From: Talpa occidentalis
Taxonomy: Eukaryota; Chordata; Mammalia; Eulipotyphla; Talpidae
Assembly: GCF_014898055.3 (NCBI RefSeq)
Contig: NW_023603184.1
Location: 150,602,149 to 150,666,148 of the forward strand
Reading direction: 5' to 3'
DNA: 64,000 nt
Made by a program: the position numbers and the translations under genes. The notes below the pieces were generated by a model. That model was not told the origin of the DNA. It worked only from the letters and a program-made list of their open reading frames with translations, and ran no database searches. Shown in pieces: positions 11,350 to 21,112 of the stretch (positions are counted from its first letter, which is position 1; the number at the start of each line of letters is the position of its first letter).

Positions 11350-13308
11350 GAACCCCATCCGCAGCCCATGGACTTTTGTTCTCGGGGTGCACGGGGGGGG
11401 GGGGGGCCAGCTCCAGGGACGACGATGGCTCCTGGCCCCTGGAGCCCCACCCGGAGCCTGGGGCAGCCCGGCAGCCGGGATGGCTCGAGTCACACTGGGC
11501 GCTCCGGAGGAGGGAGGAGGAGGGACACCAGGGCCCCCCAAACCCACAACTGAAGGGTGGCTCCAGGCTCTGACTGTACAGCCGCGGCCTGAAGAACAAA
11601 GACACCGCCGTGCGCGCTGCAAGGTTCTTCTCCGCAGGGGCCAGGCGGGGGCGCCATGGCCACAGGTGCGCCTGCTCCTGCACCTGCCGGGCCCAGCAGG
11701 GAAGGGGCGGGGGGAGGGGTCAGGCAGGGGAGAGTAATCCACAGGTGGAAGCAGCAGGCAGATCTCTGGGGGGCAGCCTGTCTCCCGTGCTTGGGGACAC
11801 CCACTAGCCTTTGGTCACAAGCCCTCAAAGCTGCTCCCACAATTCTTGGGGCGACCCGGGACATGACCCCGGCCGGCAGGGGCCTGACAGGCTGGTGTGC
11901 GGTGGGCTGGGCGCCGGCTGAGGCTCCTTGCTCTGCTTTCTCAGGTGAAGGTAGATGGCCTTGGACGTGCAGGAACTGAGTAACCTTGACCGTGAGCGGT
12001 GGCCATTTGCGTGTCTGGTGGGCAGGGCAGGGCCACATACGTGCGCTGACCACGAGCACCCACGCAGCAGGAGAGAGGCCCGGGTGCGTGAGCCCCACGA
12101 CACTCCAGCAAGGCCCACTAGGGACTTCTAGGTCAGACCAAAAACATGATTTTTAAATTTAACTAACTGGGTCAAAAAGTCAAAATGATCACAACCGTCC
12201 TCTTCACACCAGGTTATTGTCCTAGAATGTTCCAAGCACTTACCCTCATTCACGAGCCAGGCTGCAGCCACCTCCTCCTCCAACCTCCGGGGCTCAGCTG
12301 CTGAGGCTGAGGGTGCCCTAGAGGGACTCTGTACCACGCTTTCCATCAGCACCCCCAAGACACCCCAAACAAACACGTAATTGTACGCAAACTAGCGTGA
12401 TGACCACCTGGAGACAAACCCCTCTCCCCGTCCAGGTGCACCGTGTCCTGGGATGCGCGGGCCGGTTAGCAAACGAGCATCCTGCATTTACAACACGGAT
12501 TCCCACCTGGTCAGAGTCCCACCTGGTCGGAAGTCGGGTCAGCCTCCCTGGGCCCCCTGACTCCAGGCGGGCGGCAGGGGCCAGCAGCTCGCCAGAGGCC
12601 AGCCAGGAAGGAACTGCGCCTCGCTCAGGTTGTTGTGAGGAGTCTCCTGGGGGGGTTGGGGGTCGGGGGAGGCCGAGGCCGCGTTGCAGGCTGTTGGGGG
12701 AGCCCCTCAGGCCCCTCACCCAGCAAACTCCCACAGGAGCTGTCTGCGTGCGCCGTGGAGCCAGAGCGCGCACACTCGCCTCACACGGACGCCCCAATGC
12801 CAGGCCGCCTGCCGTGGTCTCTGCTAGGAAAAGCCGCGGGTCTCACCACACCCAAAGGAGGGGGTCGTTACACAAGGCCCCGCGGGGAAGCTGTCGTACT
12901 CTCTGTGAAGAGATTTTGGAACTGCCTGTGGCAAGTCGCCGGGAAGGGTTACCCCACTGCCAGGATCCGAAGGGCACCAGGGTCGTGCCTGCAGGCCCTC
13001 AGGTCTGATGCCTGGTCCAGGTGCCCGAAACCACGACCAGGCAGGGCAGCGGGCAGCCAGGGCAGTAGGCGCGAGGCCAGCTGTCCCGGGCGCCTGGGTC
13101 ACAGCTGCAGCCTATCGTCTCCTGAGGGCCGCTGCCTAGCCCGGCTCCAGCCCCCCAAGGGCCATGTGTCTGCGCAGCTGCCTTCACAGCACACGCCCCT
13201 CCCCACCTCCCCAGCCAGGCCACCCTTTTCTTGCCCTCGACACACCCAGAGCGCTTGAGATGTTTTCTCTGGAACTCGCGGCTGTCCCTGCTCCAGGCAG
13301 TGCAAAGT
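11350..13308. other. intergenic between two family B LTRs
   Basis: No retroviral gag, pol or env similarity and no primer-binding site was recognised here, so this does not look like proviral interior. It has a short AT-rich patch at about 12140-12170. No gene recognised. Confidence 0.4.
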
Positions 13309-13730
13309 CACGGTGCAGGGTAAGGAAAAATGTCAGGCTTTCCTGCCCTCCCGCCATCAGGACAGATGATGGATCCCTGCGGTCCTGAACGCAGGCCTGA
13401 TGGCGGCACCTGGAGTGGGGTGTGGGTAGAGGTAGGTGGGATTCACCTGGGTTGAGACTGGGCTTTTAAGGGCGGCGTCACGGGGACGCCAGCAGAAGCC
13501 GAGAAGCAGCAGAAGCTGAAAGAGAAGCAGAGAGGGCCGGGGAGCCCAGATAGAGTGAAGACTTGCTGGGAGGCCTGCCCGCCTCCCGGCCCCCCAGCAC
13601 TCTTGCCTGCCGTGTACCGGGTAAACCCCAATAAAAGACCTGCAAAACCACTGAGGACTCTGACTCCTCCTTTACCTGGTCTGCTGGATCAGAAAACCTG
13701 CCCTGTGTCCAGTCCTGCCCTTACACACGG
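13309..13730 (+). mobile_element. solo LTR, family B copy 2 (endogenous retrovirus)
   Basis: The LTR spans 13314-13725, from TGCAGGGTAAGG to CCCTTACA, with identical 5-bp duplications CACGG at 13309-13313 and 13726-13730. It has the same architecture as copy 1: purine-rich repeat, TTTTAAGG box and AATAAA at 13630-13635. The perfect duplication shows an insertion independent of copy 1 rather than the other end of one provirus. Confidence 0.85.
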
Positions 13731-14306
13731 CTTCTGGGACAGTCGGTTGCTAGGAACAGCCTCGGCATTAGCTGGAGTTGCAAAGGGGAGTCCTGATGCC
13801 TCCGGGGCACGGCTGGCACAGACGTCACCCGCGAGCTGCCTCCCCAGCGCTCTCCACGGCTACTGCACGCTGTGTCCACCCCGCTGTGCGGTGCACCCCA
13901 CATGTCGCTGGCCCAGCCCAAGTGTTTGCCCCCAGAGAACACGCCGGCCGCGGGGCTGCGCACAAACTTCACCTGTGACCTGTTTATCCTCAGCAGCGCG
14001 GGTCCGCCGAGCGCGAGCACCCTGCACCCCGCACCCCGCGTCCCCAGGGGCCTCCCAAGCGGGTGCGGGTGATCCCCAAACCTGCAGATGCGGCCTGAGA
14101 ACAGCGGCAGGCAGCACTGGGCGGTGGCTGTGTGGGCGGTGCCCGTCCCGCCCCTCCCCCAGCATCTCTCCTGCGGGAGCCGCCAGGCCCGGGAGCCACC
14201 AGGCCGCGCTGTCATCCGGGGTGCACCCAGGCGGAGGCCTGCGGCCTCCACGCGCTGACGGTGCCGAATTAGCAGCGCGTGGAGCCGTAACCTCTTCCTC
14301 CTTTTC
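13731..14306. other. intergenic, nothing recognised
   Basis: GC-rich DNA between a family B and a family A LTR. No gene or repeat recognised. Confidence 0.4.
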
Positions 14307-14794
14307 CTTCTGTCAGGGGGAGAGGATGTCCTGAGCTGATCCCACGCAGGCTTCGTGGACGCCACCCCCACCCCAGACCAAAGCCATCAGGACACTGGGA
14401 AAGACACATCCCATCACCACCCAAGGGAGGGTGGCCGGGACCTGAGGGTGGAGTTGGGCAGCCAGGCTGGGTATAAAAACCAGACACGTGGGCGTTGGGG
14501 TCGCTCGCTCCGTCGCTCGCCTCCTGGCTTCACGGCTCCTGGCTGGCGGCCAGCTCTCAGAGCGCCATTTTGGGATTCCTGATCGGCGGATCGGGTAGGA
14601 CGCATTTAAAACTTTGTCTCCCGCTTTCCTCCCTGAGCTGTCCATTTCCTCATTTCCCCTGCCCTCGTGAATAAACCTTTTATGAACCTTTCGCGTGCGC
14701 CTGCAGTGGAGCATTGATAAGTCCTTTCAAGCGCGCGGGTGAGGACCCACAGTCAGGCACCCCGTTTTGTATCGGGGCTGCCCTATAACAGTTC
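14307..14794 (+). mobile_element. solo LTR, family A copy 2 (endogenous retrovirus)
   Basis: The LTR spans 14311-14790, from TGTCAGGGGGAGAGGATGTC to CCCTATAACA. The flanks CTTC and GTTC match in three of four bases, fitting a 4-bp duplication. It has a good TATA box (GTATAAAAACC, about 14470) and AATAAA at 14670-14675. It shares with copy 1 the opening TGTCCTGAGCTRATYCCAC and the block GTGGACGCCACCCCC. No internal retroviral sequence is attached. Confidence 0.8.
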
Positions 14795-16112
14795 CACACC
14801 TGTGGCGCCAAATGAAAGCCAGCAGAGCCGGCCCTCATTCCTCAGGCTCAGCGGAGCCCTGTCTGCCCCTGCTCCTGTGGGGGCACCACTGGGCCAGAGC
14901 AGAAGCGGGTACAGACAGCACCCCCGCCCCACGGTGCACCCCGCCCTACGTCATGCCCCCAGCTGCTCGGGCACTGCCCTCCCTGGCCTCCAGGCTCCCA
15001 CCCTTGCTTCCTCCATCTAGTTCCTCTCCATGTTGAGTTAGCCTGGCAGATGCCCTCAGAGAGCCCAAAAGCACCAAGAACAAGACCCTCCACACTCGAG
15101 GAGGCACCAGCAGAGGCCGAGGGGGCTGCCGGGAGGCCTGGCCCTGGAGCCAGCATTCAGTTTCCAGAGGGTCAGGGGCAAGAGACCCAGTGTCCAGAAT
15201 CCTCGCCTTGGAGACTAATCCTGTGTCAGATAGGGCCGCACCCGAAAGGCCCACACCCCCGAGGAGCACCTGTGGGTCCAGGTCCCGCCAGGGGACAGGT
15301 GCTCTGGAGTCCCCACTCCCACCCCTCCCCGTGCTCCTTCCCACCTGCTCCCCCCAGGGGGGACTGCTCCAGCCCTGCCCCCACCATGCCCCACAGCTCT
15401 GCTTTCAGCGGATGGTCTTGATCCCAAGTCACTCGGGGAACTTCCAGAAGGCCCCACGCCTGCCGCCCCCAACATGGCCACCTTCCCCGTGGCCCAGCTT
15501 CCAGCTCCTGCTCAAGCCCCGCCCTCTCCCCTCAGGTTCCCTAAGGGTGAGCCGGGGTGCTTCTCTGTGACAGGCGATTCCTGAGGCCCCACAAACAAAC
15601 GACACCCTCACATCCAGCTGGTTACCCCGTTTCTCTGTTATCCTTGAGAGCAGAACTAGAGAGCATCTTCGACACGCCTGTCCAGCTCCCTCCCTGTCTG
15701 TTCCTGAAGCCACACCAGCCAGCCCCGCCCTCCGCTGAGTCAGCCCCGGACACCAGCCCGTGTCTTCCGGGCTGCCCCGCCCAGGCCCTGGCCACTGTCA
15801 GCTGGGAACACTTTCCTCCCGCGGCTCCACGGGGTCACAGCCTCCCACTCCCTCCCCTGGTTCGGGCCTCTCCACCCGGGCTCCACCCGGGCTCCCTCCC
15901 GCCACTGCCTCCCTATCCTAAACCCAGGTTTGGCTCCGAGGCCCCGCGGGGCTCTCATGGGGACCGAACACCGTCCTGACACCCCATGTCCTGAGACTCC
16001 CCGTGCTTTCTTCCGGCCTGGACCTTGTCCTTGAACTCCAAGACTGCGTGTGGAGCCCCCCCTTGTGTGTTTCCTGGGGGTCCTGGGCACCCCAGACCGC
16101 CTGGCCCAGGCA
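14795..16112. other. intergenic, nothing recognised
   Basis: C-rich DNA with many open frames but no recognisable protein, RNA gene or repeat. Confidence 0.4.
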
Positions 16113-16429
16113 TGTTGCAGGCCTGAGACCCGCTGCTGCCGCCCCACAGCAGCACACGCGAGACCCAGGACCCAGCCCTCAAGGGGGGGTGCCCCATAAC
16201 ACAGGACCTTCCCGTTGCCAGTCGCATAACAAAGGGGGGGACGCCCTTGCCGTGCCAGGGGGCAGGACCGCAGGCGGAGGTGGTTGCAGTCGGTGCTGTG
16301 CTGCCAGGATAGGAGAGCAGCAGGCGCCCGCGTGTCCCGGGCCTGCGGGCCGGGGCCTGTATCCCGCCTCTAAATAAACTCCGTCTCCGACTTCCACTTT
16401 TGCACCTCGTGCAGCGCGTTCGGAGAACA
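16113..16429 (+). mobile_element. candidate solo LTR, third type
   Basis: This segment starts TGTTGCAGGCCTGAGACC and ends TTCGGAGAACA. It has AATAAA at 16373-16378 followed by a U5-like 50 bases. Length, TG...CA ends and the poly(A) signal fit an LTR. I could not find a convincing target-site duplication, so the ends and the call are tentative. Confidence 0.4.
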
Positions 16430-17718
16430 GAGCAAAGTCGCTCTAGAGCGGGCCCAGCCGTGGCGCCCACCGACCTGGATCTGCCCAGGGGGAGAACACC
16501 TGGTTTGCCCCCGAAATTCGTCTTCACCGCCGTGCCGGTGCCTGGGCCTCCGTGCGCGCCCGTGCGCGTCTCCGTGTGTCCTGGGCTCTGGCGGATTTCC
16601 CAGCCTATTTTCTGACTCTCTGCAGGAGCCCTGGCGCCCCCTCGAGAGACCGCGTCCTCACAGCCGCGCTGTAGGGGTGCTGTCTCGTCACTCCGTGCTG
16701 TTCATGGTACGGGAGGGCATCTCCCACGGGGGTGTCGTTCCTGGGGGGCCGCTGCGGGGACACCCCCTTCCCTCTTCAGCCTCCCGGGGTGGAACCTGGT
16801 GGCCTCAGGCTGCGGCTGCGGCTCCAACACAGGGACGTCGGGCGACAGTTTAACCTGCTCCCCCACCCCCACCTTCCGGGTTCTGAGCCGCTCAGAGGCG
16901 CCCGGGCCTGCCCTGCTCGGCCGCTGTGGCTTCTTGGCGGGCCCCTCCGGGCGACACGGCTGTGCGCAGTGTCTTGGCGACTGCCCGCGCGGGACACGCA
17001 CAGCCGAGAGAGGAAATCCGCCGTGTCTGTACCGGCCCCGCGCGCCCTGCGCTTCTCTAACTCTCCCGCTTTCCCTCCCTGTTAGAAGAAGGGCCCCTTG
17101 CGCTCCTGAGAGCACTGCTGGGGGCAGGGGGTGCGCGCGCGTGTGCGTGCGTGTGCTTGTGTGTGCGTGTGTGATTCACTTTGTTCCTCTTGTAACAAGG
17201 TGGTCCCAGGAAAAGGGGAGGCTCCAGGTTCCCTGCCCCCCCACCCCCCCAACACTCTCCGAGTCCCAGACAGTTGTCAGCGCCTGCGGGACACGAGGCG
17301 CCCTTGTCTCGCTGCGGAACTTCCTCATCCTCGAACCGTGGCTGCTGCTCCTGGTGCGGCGTGGAGCCGCCAGAACGCAGGGTGCTGGGCCATGCCGGGG
17401 CGGCGGCTGCTCTGAGCCCTTCACCCGGCTGGACGCGGCCTCTCCGCCCTGTCTTAGCCCTGACCCGCCTGCGCCCGCTCCGCTCTGAGTCCATTGCCAT
17501 AACCACACGCACATGTCCGGGCTGGGCCTTTTCTGCTGGCGGGCTGCTTCCTAGGGCCGCTGCGGCCCAGCGTGGAGGGTACTAGGTCCAAAGATGGGGG
17601 GCTTTCAGGACTCCTGTTCCCGCCACAGGGTTGTGCCAGCCGCTCACTGTCAGCCGAGCCGTGGCGACCAGGTCCGCTCCAAAGGGGAGCCGCCAGGGGA
17701 GGACTTCGGCGGCGAGGC
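16430..17718. other. intergenic, with alternating purine-pyrimidine tract
   Basis: No gene recognised. A (GC/GT)n tract at about 17130-17172 (GTGCGCGCGCGTGTGCGTGC and following) could adopt Z-DNA. Confidence 0.45.
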
Positions 17719-17789
17719 TGGGAGACCGCAGGCTGGCTCGTCCACAAAGCCTGTATGGGATTAGCTCAGGACATCATTTCCCCCTAACA
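17719..17789 (-). mobile_element. family A LTR fragment (5' end only), minus strand
   Basis: Read on the minus strand from 17789 it begins TGTTAGGGGGAAATGATG and runs through TGTCCTGAGCTAATCCCA to GGCTTTGTGGACG. This matches the first ~50 bases of the LTRs at 4272 and 14311. I could not follow the match further, nor find a poly(A) signal, so it is a truncated piece. Confidence 0.55.
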
Positions 17790-18812
17790 GTTCCACCTGG
17801 CCCGGGCCAGAGTGGCTGCAGGGCGAGGGGCGCTGCAGGAGCCTGCCCCCTCGGCCAGCTTGGCGCTGGACGTGCCTCTGCTGGGCAGTTACAAGGGCTC
17901 AGCCCCGGGGCTGGCCCCACTGCTGCGCTGCTGCCTGCTCGCAAGGGCGTGCACAGAAACCCGGGCGCTGTGCACCCAGCACGCGCTTTTTTCTGAAACG
18001 GTGTTTTGCGACATTTTGCCTCCAGTTCTCGTGGAAGCGGTCGATGCCGGACACTGGAGTGACGAGGCCTAGAGGTGCATCACACACTAGAAACCACGGC
18101 GGCGGGACCCCGGCGTCCTGAGTCTCCACAGTCGCGGTGAGCGGCCTTGAGGGGCCTGCCTGTCCTCCAGCTGGACGGGCTTCGGTGCCCTGTGGCCCCG
18201 CAGTGAGTCCCGATGTGCCCTTCGCCTTCCAGACTACGATGGCCACAGTGGCCTCAAACACAAACGTTCATCTCTTGCAGTTTGGAAGATTCGCATCCAA
18301 AATCAAGGGTCCGCGGGTCATATTCCTTCCGGAACTCCTGACGCAGCTGCTCCCTGGCTTTCCAGTTTCCAGAGGCCTCCTGCTCTCCTGGGCTTGCACC
18401 CAGGTCCCCCGAGCCTCTGCTCCCCTCGTCGCCCCCGCTGCTCCTGATTCTGACCCGTCTCCCGACATAAGGAGCCCCGAGGACCACAGCCACCAGGGAG
18501 GCACCCCGTTCTCATCCATTCGGGGGGCTAGACACGATACCTGAGCGGCTTGTAAGCAATAGAAACTGATTTCTCACTGTCCTGAGGCTGAAAGTCCAAG
18601 CTCAAGGTGCCGGCAGAGTCCACGCCTGGTGAGGGCACTCTGAGTCCTGGCCTCTGTGCAGAGCCCGGGGGTTCCCCGGCTTCTTGGTAAGGCACCAATT
18701 TCATCTCATTCATAGCGCTCTGCCCTCATGGCGTAGCCCCTCCGCCCTCAATACCATCACCTTGTGGGCTGGGATGTCAACAGATGAATGAGGGGTACAC
18801 AAACATTCAGTG
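17790..18812. other. intergenic, nothing recognised
   Basis: No gene or repeat recognised. Confidence 0.4.
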
Positions 18813-19106
18813 CCTAACTCAAAATTCTTTTTTTTAATTAATTTATTTATGCATACAAGAACTGGGGTACAGGCCAGAGGTGCGGGGGGTGAGAGGAGCC
18901 ACCAGACACAGCGTGGGGAGCAGAACAGGCAGACTGACTGAAATCCACTGCTGAGGGGAGCAGTGGGAAGACAGGAGAGGTCTGCTGCGCCGTGTGGGTT
19001 GCTCCCTGGCCGGGGGTTGAACTTGTGTTGCAGAGGCTGTGGATCGCTTCATAGGTTGTGTCTTAACCCCTTGCACCATCAGGGAGGCCCCTAACTCAAA
19101 ATTCTT
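18813..19106 (-). repeat. tRNA-derived SINE (copy 2), minus strand, 17-bp perfect TSD
   Basis: The SINE body spans 18830-19089, reading from GGCCTCCCTGATGG on the minus strand down to a T-rich (ATTTATTTA) tail. The perfect duplications CCTAACTCAAAATTCTT (18813-18829 and 19090-19106) define both ends exactly. Perfect TSDs with a diverged body suggest moderate age. Confidence 0.92.
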
Positions 19107-19693
19107 AACTTCACAGCAGCAGAGCCCATTTTCCCTCGTAAAGTGACACAGTCACAGTCTCCAGAATTGAGGACAAGGACGTCTGTGGAGGCGTCTCCAG
19201 CCACCATATGTGGTGACACACACACACATTTAAGACCCAAACTGTGGCAGGAGTCCCTGTCATCAGCACCTGAAGATGGGCGTCGCCCTCAGTTTGTGAT
19301 GACACAGAGGGAAATGCGAAACACGTGCCCGGATGATTTTTAATACGTTTCTGAAGAAAGGACAGATCAAGCCTGTGGAGCACAGAGGCTCAGCTCAGCC
19401 CGGGCTCTGGGAGAACTCAGGCCGCAACTCACAGAGGCATCCGGGAAGATGAGGCGGCGCTGAGAGCTGGGCCCGCAGGCCACAAGTGCCAGCGGCGTCC
19501 CGGGTTCCCTAAATCGACCTCCTCGGGCTCTTGGGCACGCCCGGCCTTCTGGGTGGTCTGTGCTTACGCTGGAGCTGCGTTTCCAAAGGTCCTGGTGGAG
19601 ACAAGTTGCTTCTCCAGGAAGCCTGGGGCACACGGGCCCCCCCAGGCTGCTGCCACCAACTCCCTGGTGGGCGTGGCGCCCAGGTGGAGGGCA
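19107..19693. other. intergenic, nothing recognised
   Basis: No gene or repeat recognised; a short (CA)n run at about 19217-19227. Confidence 0.4.
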
Positions 19694-19835
19694 GATCCCC
19701 GCTCTGCCATCTTGGGCAGGCCACTTAACCCCTTTGCCTCAGCTTCCTCATCTATAAAATGGAGATAAAATATCCATTTCATGCGGCTGTGAGGATCACG
19801 CGAGTGAACCACCTCGTAAGCCTGGCTGAAGGCAG
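19694..19835 (+). repeat. MIR (ancient mammalian-wide SINE)
   Basis: The core is typical of MIR: CTTGGGCAGGCCACTTAACC, CCTCAGCTTCCTCATCTATA, AAAATGGAGATAAAATAT and GGCTGTGAGGATCACGCGAG. Boundaries are approximate. Confidence 0.85.
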
Positions 19836-20299
19836 GCGGCAGTGTCGGGGAACGGAGCAGCCAGAAGTGGCTTCCCTGAGCCTCAGCCCAGAGAGCTGGG
19901 CCACGGAGACCCACGGCCGCCGCAGCCGGCTCCAGGACGGTGCCTTCGGCAGCTGGACACCCACCCACGCCCTTTCAGGGCACCTGCCCCACTGCTGACC
20001 TCACGGCTCGCCTGCCCTCACCAGCCCTCACCAGCCCTGCCGAGCATCCACCCTGCAGGAGCGTTGACTCCTACTACAGCCAGGACCGCGCTGCGGGCTG
20101 TGCAGCCAGGACGGATGGGCCCGCGGCGGGGCTGGGGCGCTGAGCTCAGGGGCAGCGTCTGCAGCGCCAGGGGTGGAAGCTCGGGCCTCCTGCACCATCT
20201 GGGGCTGCGCCGCAGGCTCTGGGGCCTGCCAAGCCGGCGGCCCCTGGGCTCGGGGAAACCTGGAACTAGCGGGGTGAAGAAAAAGAAACTGACCCCACA

Positions 20300-21112
20300 C
20301 GGAAGGACGACGGCCGGCCGCGTCCTCTCTGTCCTTGGACGCTGGTCTCCGCCCGGCCCCTCCCGCCCGCCCGGCGCGGGGAGCGCCCCCGACAGTCGCC
20401 CTCCGCTCGGGGCTCCCAGCGGCACCTGCGAGCGCACGTCTCGCCCCCCGCCCTTGCTCCCGGCCCCGGCGCGGGGCTCCCCTGCCAGGGCGCCCGTCCC
20501 CGGCCCCCGCGCCCGGCCCGCGGCCAGCACGCAGGGGGCGAGGGCGGCGACGGGCTCGGGGCCCAGCCTGGAAGCGGGGTCCCCGCGCGCCCCGGCCCGG
20601 GCGCGGAGGCCAGCGCGGAGGCCGGGCCGCGCCCCGGCAATGTGCGGGCGGCGCGCTCCAGCCGCGGCTCCTGCCGGCCCGGCCGGGCGGGATCCCGGGG
20701 CGCCGGCCCGGCCCGGCCCCGCGCGGGACCAATGAATGGGGACGGGGGCGAGCACGGCGGCCCCGGCGCCCGCGCGCAGGCTCGGGCACGAGCTCGGCGC
20801 CCCGCCCCCGGCCGCCGCCCGCCAATCAGCGAGGGCCGCGAGGCCGCGCCCCGCCCCGGCCGCGCCCGCCGCCCATCCGCGAGCCCGAGGCCCGCCCCCG
20901 GGCGCGCGCCGCTGTCCGCGAGCCGGGCCCAAATAAAGTTCTCCGGGACTTTGAATCTTTTTTTTAAAGCGCCCGCGCCGCGGCGGCCCCGCGGGAGGCC
21001 CCGCCCCGCCCCGCCACTTCCGGTCCGCGCCGCGCGGGCGGCTGTGGGGCCGCGTCGCCGCCGGGCATGGTGTTGGGCGCCGCGCCCGCGTCGCCGGAGT
21101 CGGGGTGCCCAG
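20300..21112 (+). promoter_or_regulatory. UBE2F: UBE2F CpG-island promoter and 5' end
   Basis: This dense CpG island holds CCAAT boxes at 20729-20733 and 20822-20826, many GC boxes (CCCGCCCC), an AAATAAAG TATA-like element at 20931-20938 and an ETS/GABP-type site CACTTCCGGT at 21015-21024, just before the inferred first exon. Long open frames crossing it on both strands (Pro/Arg/Ala-rich) reflect GC content. The transcription start itself is inferred. Confidence 0.7.
21030..21112 (+). other. UBE2F: UBE2F exon 1 (5'UTR, inferred) with upstream ATG
   Basis: The exon ends at a strong donor (GTGCCCAG|GTGAGG, GT at 21113). This fits a noncoding first exon joined to the acceptor at 24185-24186. 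It contains an ATG at 21067 in good context (G at -3 and +4). After splicing, that frame runs 31 codons, overlaps the UBE2F ATG in another frame and stops at TGA in exon 2. The 5' end of the exon is a guess from the ETS site position. Confidence 0.55.

Noticed and set aside
10863..13730. A provirus bounded by the two family B LTRs
   Set aside because: Each LTR has its own 5-bp flanking duplication, and no retroviral gene or primer-binding site is visible between them.
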